Below, in pieces: positions 6,216-12,877 of a stretch of 13,337 bases of DNA. The position numbers and the translations under genes are program-made. Origin of the DNA: JAGPHI01 sp036661035 (GTDB taxonomy: Bacteria > Bacillota > Clostridia > Oscillospirales > Ruminococcaceae); NCBI GenBank assembly GCA_036661035.1, contig JAVWZM010000061.1:1-13337 (forward strand), in the 5' to 3' direction. The notes below the pieces were generated by a model. It worked only from the letters and a program-made list of their open reading frames with translations. It did no database searches and was not told the origin of the DNA. Numbering within the stretch: position 1 is the stretch's first letter; every line of letters starts with the position of its first letter.

Positions 6216-7073
6216 TTGGATATTTTAGATTTTTATTCGCAGCCTGATGAAAAAATAGAGCCTGAAAAAATGCCTCCGCCGCAGAAACAGCCCTTGCGAA
6301 AGGTGTTGTTGGCTATTTTTTTTGTGCTGGTTACCTTGGTGGTGCTGCTTTGCATAGGATTATTCGCGACAAAAAAACCTGCCGAAAGTCCAAAGTCGCC
6401 ATCTTTACCGCAAAGCTCGCAAATTACGCAAAGTGTAAGCGAACCGGTACAGTCTGTGGCACCCGTGGTTTCGTCGCAAGAACCGCCTGCTCCACAGCTA
6501 CCGGAAATTCCACGCAACGAATGGTATATGAAGCTAGTTAACAGTGATAATCCTTTGCCAGATGGGTTCGACACGAAAACGGCCCCTCTTGGAGCAGGTT
6601 ATCATTTTGACGAACGTGCCGTAGAGGCACTTAATAATTTACTTTCCGCCGCACAGGCAGATGGGATAAAGCTAAAGCTAGTAAGCGGCTTTCGCAGTTT
6701 CAAACGTCAAAAAGTACTATATAATAATGCGCTGGCTACCTTAAAGCGCAATGGTAAAACAGCAGAGGAGGCCGAGGCTGAGGCTTCGTTCACTGTGCAA
6801 AAGCCAGGCGAAACTGAACATAATTTGGGACTTGCCGCCGATATTTTGGCGCTTAATTTCCAACAGAAAATTGCGGCGTTCGATGAAACACCGGAGTTTA
6901 AATGGCTTTTGGAAAACGCTGCAAAATATGGCTTTATTTTGCGTTATCCAAAGGATAAAACAGACATTACAGGCACCGAATACAAGCCTTGGCATTACCG
7001 ATATGTAGGAGAGGAGCAAGCAAAGCTTATCACCGAAAGCGGTCTTTGCCTTGAAGAATATCTTGCACAATAA
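6216..7073 (+). CDS. Membrane-anchored VanY-type D-Ala-D-Ala (L,D/D,D) carboxypeptidase
   Basis: This 285-residue protein has a Pro-rich cytoplasmic start, a membrane anchor (about 29-51), a Ser/Pro/Gln-rich linker (about 55-98) and a VanY peptidase domain (about 105-280). Motifs are SGFRSFKRQKVLY (157-169), TEHNLGLAAD (200-209) with zinc ligands H202 and D209, and YKPWHYRYVG (256-265) with the third ligand H260. Family members of the LdcB/VanY group usually read E-P-W-H there, with the Glu as catalytic base. Here it is K257 (codon AAG), so activity may be lost or altered. The usual role is trimming peptidoglycan stem peptides. The start is TTG at 6216, supported by AAAGGGTG at 6201-6208. It follows the membrane-protein stop by six bases. 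Confidence 0.88.
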   Translation: MDILDFYSQPDEKIEPEKMPPPQKQPLRKVLLAIFFVLVTLVVLLCIGLFATKKPAESPKSPSLPQSSQITQSVSEPVQSVAPVVSSQEPPAPQLPEIPRNEWYMKLVNSDNPLPDGFDTKTAPLGAGYHFDERAVEALNNLLSAAQADGIKLKLVSGFRSFKRQKVLYNNALATLKRNGKTAEEAEAEASFTVQKPGETEHNLGLAADILALNFQQKIAAFDETPEFKWLLENAAKYGFILRYPKDKTDITGTEYKPWHYRYVGEEQAKLITESGLCLEEYLAQ

Positions 7074-7113
7074 GATTTGCTTGCTATTTTAATAATGGGT
7101 TTTCCTGTATAGT

Positions 7114-7137
7114 TAGCTAAGTGAAATGGCTTAGCTA
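7114..7137 (+). repeat. Hairpin in the gap before the sugar transferase gene
   Basis: TAGCTAAG (7114-7121) and CTTAGCTA (7130-7137) form a perfect eight-base-pair stem with an eight-base loop and no T-run, so it is not a normal terminator. The 165-base gap (7074-7238) shows no convincing promoter, so the downstream genes may depend on read-through. The hairpin may be a processing or stability element. Confidence 0.45.
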
Positions 7138-7238
7138 TGCTTATAGTGGTATGTATCATCTGCCTGCAAAGCGTCGAAAGCCCTAAGAATTTTAAGCTTT
7201 ATGTAGCAAAATAGTCGTGCAAAAGTGAGGTGTAAGGT

Positions 7239-8612
7239 ATGGCAACGTCAAAGAATTTATGTCGTTATAAAAAAGATTTTATTATTTTTCTACTTAAAGT
7301 ATTAAATATTCTTGTTGTTACGTTTCTTTTTTTGTGCGCATGGTATGTTTTATATGCCCACAAAATAGCGTATCCTTTTTTTGAGAAGGGCAATTATTTT
7401 GTTGTGTTTATTTTCGCGATGCTTTATTCTGCCTTTTCAAAACTGTATGGGGGATATAAGCTTGGGATTTTGCGAGTGTCAGAGCTTATGTATTCGCACT
7501 GTATTGCCATTGTTGTATGCAATGTTTTAATGTATGCAATAATTGTGCTTTTGGCGCGTGGGTTATTAAATCCGCTAGGTATAGTGTGGGCTGCTATTTG
7601 TCAAATGCTATGGTGTTGCATTTGGGCAATGTGGGCAAATAAATTCTTTTTTTGTCTGTACAGTCCCCAAAACGCACTATTGATATACGAAAATGCAGAT
7701 TTTCCGAGCGTTATAAAAAATCTTAACAAGATGCGTTTTACTGTGAACGGTATGATAAGCATAGAAAATGGTTTACAAGCTGTTTATGAAGCGGTTGACA
7801 AGGCCGACTGCGCGTTTCTGTGTGGGGTGTCTGCAGACTGCCGCAACGAAATAATCAAATACTGCATTCAATCAAAAAAATCGGCTTACGTGCGCCCACA
7901 TATCAGCGATATTATTATCAGTGGGGCAAAGCGGCTTAACTTCAGTGATGTGCCTATATTACTTTGCGAAAGCGCATCTCCACCAGCATGGTATTTGGTG
8001 GTGAAGCGCGGTTTCGATATTATTGCTTGCACTTTGGCACTTGTTGTTTTAAGCCCATTTATGCTTTTAACAGCTATTTTTATAAAGCTTAGCGACGGTG
8101 GGCCAGTTTTATTTACTCAACTGAGAATGACCAAAGACAGAAAAATATTCAAAATATATAAATTTAGAAGTATGAAGGTTAATGCGGACAAAGGCGGTAA
8201 AGGCATTGTCACAATGGAAAATGATGACCGCATTACTCCAATAGGAAAGTTTATTCGCATTTGTCGTATTGATGAAATTCCTCAGTTGATAAATATTTTG
8301 AAGGGTGATATGACAATAGTCGGCCCGCGCCCTGAGCGTCTTGAAACAATCGCACTATACGAACAAGAAACGCCAGAATTTGCCCTTCGACTACAGGTTA
8401 CAGCAGGTTTAACAGGCTATGCTCAAATCTACGGTAAGGCTAATACATCTCCCTATGATAAGCTACAAATGGATTTAATGTATATTGCAAACATGAGTGT
8501 GATAGAGGACGCGAAAATAATACTAACAACCTTAAAAATCTTGTTCATGCCGGAGAGCACGCAGGGGTTTGAAAAAGCGGTGGATGAAAAACAAGAGCAA
8601 GAAAGCATCTGA
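7239..8612 (+). CDS. Polyprenyl-phosphate sugar-1-phosphate transferase (WbaP/CpsE type)
   Basis: This 457-residue integral membrane enzyme transfers a sugar-1-phosphate from a UDP-sugar to undecaprenyl phosphate, the first step of capsule or exopolysaccharide repeat synthesis. Four N-terminal membrane segments (about 14-40, 53-68, 86-107, 115-138) are followed by a degenerate cytoplasmic nucleotide-binding-like region (about 145-245) and the C-terminal catalytic domain. That domain contains the membrane-embedded helix (258-283) after VKRGFDI, then KIYKFRSM (305-312), RIDEIPQL (343-350) with the catalytic Asp-Glu pair D345/E346, GDMTIVGPRPE (356-366) and GLTGYAQ (390-396). Length fits the long form of the family. 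GTGAGGTG at 7225-7232 precedes the ATG. Sugar specificity cannot be read from sequence. It is the only glycosyl-transferring enzyme in the array. Confidence 0.93.
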   Translation: MATSKNLCRYKKDFIIFLLKVLNILVVTFLFLCAWYVLYAHKIAYPFFEKGNYFVVFIFAMLYSAFSKLYGGYKLGILRVSELMYSHCIAIVVCNVLMYAIIVLLARGLLNPLGIVWAAICQMLWCCIWAMWANKFFFCLYSPQNALLIYENADFPSVIKNLNKMRFTVNGMISIENGLQAVYEAVDKADCAFLCGVSADCRNEIIKYCIQSKKSAYVRPHISDIIISGAKRLNFSDVPILLCESASPPAWYLVVKRGFDIIACTLALVVLSPFMLLTAIFIKLSDGGPVLFTQLRMTKDRKIFKIYKFRSMKVNADKGGKGIVTMENDDRITPIGKFIRICRIDEIPQLINILKGDMTIVGPRPERLETIALYEQETPEFALRLQVTAGLTGYAQIYGKANTSPYDKLQMDLMYIANMSVIEDAKIILTTLKILFMPESTQGFEKAVDEKQEQESI

Positions 8613-8637
8613 ATTTATTAGCAAAGAAAGGTTCAGA

Positions 8638-8679
8638 ATGTGGAGTGTATATTATAAACTAAGGCAGGTAAATAATTGA
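8638..8679 (+). CDS. Possible 13-codon leader peptide before the VanZ-like gene
   Basis: An ATG at 8638, preceded by GAAAGG (8626-8631) at a good distance, opens a 13-residue frame (MWSVYYKLRQVNN). Its TGA (8677-8679) overlaps the TTG start of the VanZ-like gene (8676-8678). This layout suggests translational coupling, with ribosomes ending the short frame re-initiating on the weakly served TTG. It could be chance. Confidence 0.3.
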   Translation: MWSVYYKLRQVNN

Positions 8680-9152
8680 AGATATATAGAGCTTTGTACT
8701 TAATTTTATCCATAACAATTTGCTGCCTAATCTTTTCTTTTTCCTCCCAGACAGGCGAGGCTAGTGATGGGTTAAGCATAAAGGTAACGGACACCGCAGT
8801 TGAGGTTATAAACACAGGCAAAGAACGCGTCAGCCCCTCCCACGAAAGCACCGAATTTCAGCAATTGCACACTATTGTGCGCAAGCTAGCCCATTTTTGT
8901 ATTTATTCGGCGCTGGGGTTTAGCGTTTTCGGATTTGTAAATACCTTTGCCTTAGCGCGTAGAGCGGTATTTATAGTTTCTGTGGTGGCATGTTTTATGT
9001 ATGCTTGCTCAGACGAATTTCACCAAAGCTTTATTTCAGGACGTGGACCGGCATTTTTCGATGTTTCTATCGACGTTTTGGGTGCGCTTTTAGGCATTGC
9101 TATTGTATTTATTGCACAGGTCGTTATGAAAAGGCATAAAGAAATATCATAA
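8676..9152 (+). CDS. VanZ-like membrane protein
   Basis: This 158-residue VanZ-family protein has an N-terminal membrane segment (about 6-22), the SFSSQTGEASDGLS segment common at that point in the family (21-34), the motif RKLAHFCIYSALG (69-81), a membrane segment around 97-110, MYACSDEFHQSFISGRGPAFFDVSIDVLGALLG (108-140) containing the DExHQ and GR...D..xD signatures, and a final membrane segment (about 133-150). VanZ proteins are named for low-level teicoplanin resistance; their biochemical role is unknown, and most copies lie outside resistance clusters, as here. The start is TTG at 8676, with a modest ribosome binding site (CAGG, 8665-8668), and may be coupled to the short frame at 8638-8679. 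It is the last gene of the plus-strand array. Confidence 0.88.
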   Translation: MKIYRALYLILSITICCLIFSFSSQTGEASDGLSIKVTDTAVEVINTGKERVSPSHESTEFQQLHTIVRKLAHFCIYSALGFSVFGFVNTFALARRAVFIVSVVACFMYACSDEFHQSFISGRGPAFFDVSIDVLGALLGIAIVFIAQVVMKRHKEIS

Positions 9153-9230
9153 TATTATAAAATCTAAAAAGGCTCTATACTAAATGCTGTGGTGCAAGGC
9201 GAATAGAGTTCAAATAAAGTGCAAAAAAAG

Positions 9231-9304
9231 TAGAGCATATTCAAAAAATCCTGTAAAATGGAATTGACTAAACACCAATTTCAAAGGAGAATGAATATGC
9301 TCTA
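9231..9304 (+). repeat. 12-base inverted repeat that would cover an ATG
   Basis: TAGAGCATATTC (9231-9242) and GAATATGCTCTA (9293-9304) are perfectly complementary and 50 bases apart. The right arm includes the ATG at 9297, and AAAGGAG (9283-9289) lies in the loop next to it. The six bases TAGAGC (9231-9236) could instead pair with GCTCTA at 9172-9177, making two mutually exclusive folds. Confidence 0.65.
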
Positions 9305-9402
9305 TACTGATTTTAACAGCAAAAATGCTCGGATTGGAAGATGTAATAATAAGCCTTTTAGTCAAATGTGTGGGGGGATAGCCGCCCGTAAAATAGGAAT
9401 TG

Positions 9403-9441
9403 TGCCAAGGTGTTCTACGCCGAGAATACCTTGGCATTTTT
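9403..9441 (+). terminator. Strong intrinsic terminator between the convergent operons
   Basis: TGCCAAGGT (9403-9411) pairs perfectly with ACCTTGGCA (9428-9436). The stem continues inward (with one G-U pair) to 15 base pairs and a six-base loop, and TTTTT follows (9437-9441). The T-run is on the plus strand, so it ends the array or a separate plus transcript. It may also help stop the minus-strand operon. GGCAT-TTTT-ATGCC (9433-9446) overlaps it as a competing small hairpin. Confidence 0.85.
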
Positions 9442-9474
9442 ATGCCTTAACGCGCATTGCGAAGTCATTTAACG

Positions 9475-11055
9475 TCAGCAGTTTTGTAAAACATCTTCCA
9501 ATAAATGAATTAGCTGAATACGTGCATCGACAACAGTTGTGCCGCTGCGGACATAGCTGTGAAATGTTGTGCAAACTGTCCGAATAAGTGCGTCCGCTTT
9601 GTCGGGGGCTGCGTCCACAGCCTGCATAAGCAGCTCGTAGTCCTCGGCGCCGCCGCGCTGGGCTTCAAAACGCATGCTGCGCCACGGCTCGCAGTTATCT
9701 CCGGGATATACGATGTGTGCGTCACCTGCAGGCAGCAGCGCGCCCTTGTGTGGGCAACAGGCGCTGTGCCAAATGTCGGTGCCAATATAATAATTGAAGC
9801 CCCAGTGCAAAAACCCCGATAGACGGTATAGCGCGCCCATCCACAGCACTGTGCGGCTTACGGCAAGGGGCAAATCCATGCTGCGATTCATAATTGGCCC
9901 TGCCGGAAATCCACAGGTGTAAAACCACATTTCTTCGCCTGACGCTTGTAACGTTTTATAATCTTCTATCCATTTTTCGTAGGTGTCTTGTTTAGGAATC
10001 CAAATATCAACGCCGCCGCCAAGATTAGTTGTTTCCACAGCGTCAAGAATGGGCACGTTCGGCAAAAATTTGCGGCACATGGCGGCAAGCACGCGATAGG
10101 TTTTGTCGTTATGTGTTTGGGGTTCGTCCGCCAGTGCTTGCGTCATGCAGGTTTGCCAACGGTTATTATGGATTACCTCTGCCCACTTTGAAAAATAAAG
10201 ACGCATTTGAAAATACCCCTTGGGCGTACTGATGCCGATGCTCTGATCCCAGTTGGGATAATATTCGCTGTCGTCCCATGCGTGCCAGTGCGCTACATGC
10301 CCACCGCACAGCATGGGCGCGCCCTCCTCAATGGCGATGCGCCCTGCCATTTCCGCAAAAGAAAAATCGAACCCCACCAGAGTACCGTCCTTATACACAG
10401 CTTCGCCAGAGGGCAGCAATATATGCGTACATCGCATGTCTAGCTGTGCGCGGACGTAGCGGCGGAACGACTGCCAGTAGCTGTTTTCGCCTTTTACGAG
10501 CCCGTGCTGCCTTACAATGCCGTCGTAATCGAAAAAATTAAGCATTCCCAAACGCGCCTTGCCAACAGACGGAACCACAGGGGCATGCACCGTGCAGCAG
10601 ATGTGGAGTTCCGCTTTGTCGGCACCAATTGTCAATGTTAGTGTACCTGAGTATTCTCCCGGTGTTTCATCCGCGCTCGCCTGTGTACAAAGGTAAAGTG
10701 CAAGGCGTTTTCCGTCGGGCTGTTCCTTTTCCGTTAGCGGCTTTAGCGCGTCAAAAACCTCAAAGGGCGCCTGCCTTGTGACGTAATCGCGGCAACTTTC
10801 GTAATTAGTTGTTGTCATTATTGTGGGGGAAGTGTTTTCGTTTACGCCCACGGGCAAAAGACGATACAGCTGCAATGCAGGCCCCGCGCCGCCGTTCCAG
10901 TGCATTACTGCGGAAAGTGTGCCTGAAAAGACATCGCCCAAAAGCTGCGCTCCGTCATGGCCGCCACGGGGCAGATGCAGATTAATAAGCGATAGCGCGC
11001 TATGGGCAGAATCGGGATAAAGCCAATCGGTATCGCTGAAAACAGAAAAATGCAT
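9475..11055 (-). CDS. DUF4091 protein, glycoside-hydrolase-like
   Basis: This 526-residue protein has no signal peptide or membrane segment, so it is probably cytoplasmic. The first about 160 residues look like a beta-rich accessory domain (for example GEYSGTLTLTIGADKAELHI, 133-152). The middle resembles a TIM-barrel hydrolase, with ALADEP (307-312) holding a possible acidic catalytic residue. The C-terminal part matches DUF4091: MWFYTCGFP (376-384), SGFLHWGFNYY (413-423), HIVYPGD (447-453) and SMRFEAQRGGAEDYELL (460-476). DUF4091 proteins are associated with glycan breakdown, but the substrate is not known. The start is the ATG at 11055, with GGAGG at 11065-11069; an in-frame ATG at 11082 lies within the kinase gene and lacks a ribosome binding site. 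It begins four bases after the kinase stop. Confidence 0.85.
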   Translation of the reverse strand: MHFSVFSDTDWLYPDSAHSALSLINLHLPRGGHDGAQLLGDVFSGTLSAVMHWNGGAGPALQLYRLLPVGVNENTSPTIMTTTNYESCRDYVTRQAPFEVFDALKPLTEKEQPDGKRLALYLCTQASADETPGEYSGTLTLTIGADKAELHICCTVHAPVVPSVGKARLGMLNFFDYDGIVRQHGLVKGENSYWQSFRRYVRAQLDMRCTHILLPSGEAVYKDGTLVGFDFSFAEMAGRIAIEEGAPMLCGGHVAHWHAWDDSEYYPNWDQSIGISTPKGYFQMRLYFSKWAEVIHNNRWQTCMTQALADEPQTHNDKTYRVLAAMCRKFLPNVPILDAVETTNLGGGVDIWIPKQDTYEKWIEDYKTLQASGEEMWFYTCGFPAGPIMNRSMDLPLAVSRTVLWMGALYRLSGFLHWGFNYYIGTDIWHSACCPHKGALLPAGDAHIVYPGDNCEPWRSMRFEAQRGGAEDYELLMQAVDAAPDKADALIRTVCTTFHSYVRSGTTVVDARIQLIHLLEDVLQNC

Positions 11056-11059
11056 ATAA

Positions 11060-12877
11060 TTAATCCTCCGTCGGTTGTTCATTAGGCTCGATAGCAGGGA
11101 TATAAACCGTTACTGTTGTGCCCTCGCCCACACGGCTGACACAGTGCAGCCCAAACGGCTCGCCATAGGCAAGGCGCAGCCTGTCTTGAATGTTACGCAC
11201 ACCATATCCACCGGGAGTAGCGGTAATTTGCCCCGGCGCGGTAGGGGAAAAATTAGAAAGGCGAGTAGCCTCGTCCATGCCGATGCCGTCGTCCTCTATA
11301 GTGATGCGTATACCGTCAGGTTCGCGGCGCACACTCACGGTAAGACAACCGCATTTTGACGGCTTTTCAAAAATGCCGTGAATGATTGCATTTTCAATAA
11401 GAGGCTGTAATACTATCTTGATGATTTGGCAATTGGCGGCGGAAGGATCCAAATTCCAGTGTACATCTACATGGTTTTCAAAGCGCATATTTTGAATTTC
11501 CGCGTAAAGCTGTGCATGCTTAATTTCGTCGGACAATGGGATTACTTCGCGCCCTTTGCTTAAAGAGAGCCTGTAAAAACGGCCAAGCGCATTTACCATA
11601 CGGCTGATTTCGGGCACGTTGCGGGTGATAGCAGTGCAGTTGATTAAATCCAGCGAGTTGTATAGAAAGTGTGGGTTAATCTGTGCTTGAAGTGCCTTCA
11701 GCTCCAGATTTTTGATTTGTCGGCCATATTCCACTCGCTCCTCCATCAACGTATCCACGCGATCCATCATCAGATTAAAACCGTCCATCATTTGAGCAAT
11801 TTCGTCGTTGCCGCACGGATTTAGCCGCACCGTGACATTGCCGTTTTCCACGGCCTGCATAGTGTCTGTAAGCTTAGAAACCCTATTTAGCGTGGACTGG
11901 CTGATGAGATATGCAAGCAAATAAGCCGCTAAAGCGACAATAATAACGATGAAAAGCATCTCGACGCTAAGCTCATGGCTTAGGCGATAAACGTCGTGGT
12001 ATGGAAGAATACTCGCTATGCTCCAGCCCGACGGGCCTATGCCCTTTGTTTGTACATAGTAGTCTGTGCGGCCTGCCTGTATGGCTTGCCATTCCCCCGA
12101 ATGGGAACGGTGCAGCTGCTCCACCAAGGTACCCAGCTCGGAAACGGGAATATCAGTGTCGGACGCAAGCAGAACCTCATCGCCGCGCAAAAGCAGCAAA
12201 AGCCCGTTTTCGGTGATAGATGTTCCACTCACCAGTTCTTGCACACGAGAGGTGTCTATGTCTGCACGCAGAATTGCCAGTGGCTCCTTAACACTGCGCG
12301 GATTGTATACTATCTGAACGGAAGAAAAGCATTGCTGCTCTGTTTCGCCGGGGCCGGCAAGGTCGCCCGGGGCGCACCACAGCCGAAGGCTGCCATTTGA
12401 TGCTGCCTGATACCAGCCGCTTTGCTCAATTTGGCTAATCTGTATAATATTGGTTTGGGTATTGGAATAAGGGTAATCGTTGCTGACATAAAGTTGCATG
12501 TGGTCTACACCGGACAGAACACGCAAATGCTCAAAGGTGGTGGCAAGCTGGTCGGAATCCTCAAGGCGGCGGATATATGTAAAATCCTGACGGTCGTTAG
12601 ACGCCATAGTGTATATTAGAGGATCTGTGGAGAGTATGTCGATTACACCGTCCAGTCGCCCTAAAAGATGCTCCAAGGACAGGCAAGTGTCGTCAAATGC
12701 ATTTTGCGCGGCGGAAAACGTTTGCTCTTGTATAACGCTTTTGACGCGCAGATAAGAATAAAGAGAAAACATTCCAAGTGGAATAACAATAAGCAGAAAA
12801 TAAATGCACAACAGCTTGTTGCGCAGCTTTCCGCAAGAGGTGGACCATTGCAGCAGCCGCATAAACTTATTTTTCAT
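11060..12877 (-). CDS. YesM-type sensor histidine kinase
   Basis: This 605-residue membrane kinase has membrane segment 1 (about 22-42), a large extracytoplasmic sensor region (about 45-300, probably Cache-like), membrane segment 2 (about 306-325), HAMP (about 326-378), and the His_kinase domain with QAQINPHFLYNSLD (397-410) and phosphoacceptor H403. The ATPase domain shows the N box PLIENAIIHG (492-501), EDDGIGMD (528-535) and GGYGVRNIQDRL (556-567). The NPHF/LYNSLD signature is that of the LytS/YesM class, usually paired with AraC-type response regulators that control carbohydrate uptake or breakdown. The start is the ATG at 12877, with AGGGGG (12888-12893) ten bases upstream. The first 11 bases overlap the end of the regulator gene. 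Longer in-frame starts lie inside the regulator gene and are rejected. Confidence 0.93.
   Translation of the reverse strand: MKNKFMRLLQWSTSCGKLRNKLLCIYFLLIVIPLGMFSLYSYLRVKSVIQEQTFSAAQNAFDDTCLSLEHLLGRLDGVIDILSTDPLIYTMASNDRQDFTYIRRLEDSDQLATTFEHLRVLSGVDHMQLYVSNDYPYSNTQTNIIQISQIEQSGWYQAASNGSLRLWCAPGDLAGPGETEQQCFSSVQIVYNPRSVKEPLAILRADIDTSRVQELVSGTSITENGLLLLLRGDEVLLASDTDIPVSELGTLVEQLHRSHSGEWQAIQAGRTDYYVQTKGIGPSGWSIASILPYHDVYRLSHELSVEMLFIVIIVALAAYLLAYLISQSTLNRVSKLTDTMQAVENGNVTVRLNPCGNDEIAQMMDGFNLMMDRVDTLMEERVEYGRQIKNLELKALQAQINPHFLYNSLDLINCTAITRNVPEISRMVNALGRFYRLSLSKGREVIPLSDEIKHAQLYAEIQNMRFENHVDVHWNLDPSAANCQIIKIVLQPLIENAIIHGIFEKPSKCGCLTVSVRREPDGIRITIEDDGIGMDEATRLSNFSPTAPGQITATPGGYGVRNIQDRLRLAYGEPFGLHCVSRVGEGTTVTVYIPAIEPNEQPTED

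Larger units (their letters stand above)
9153..9474. other. Gap between convergent operons with repeats and a terminator
   Basis: These 322 bases contain GCTCTATACT twice (9172-9181 and 9299-9308), a 12-base inverted repeat (9231-9242 with 9293-9304), AAAGGAG (9283-9289) before ATGs at 9291 and 9297, a G-rich hairpin (9372-9377 with 9382-9387) and a strong terminator (9403-9441). The frame from 9297 stays open to 9587 but runs through the terminator and into the antisense of the DUF4091 gene. A full-length protein from a terminated transcript is therefore impossible, and I do not call it a gene. A structured RNA or a regulated leader is possible. Confidence 0.5.

Noticed and set aside
6216..9152. 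VanY- and VanZ-like genes as a glycopeptide-resistance cluster
   Set aside because: No VanH, VanA/B-type ligase, VanX, VanR or VanS is present; both families are common outside resistance loci.
9210..9437. Minus-strand frame of 75 codons in the convergent gap
   Set aside because: It has no ribosome binding site, its composition is atypical, and it is simply the complement of the repeat and terminator region.
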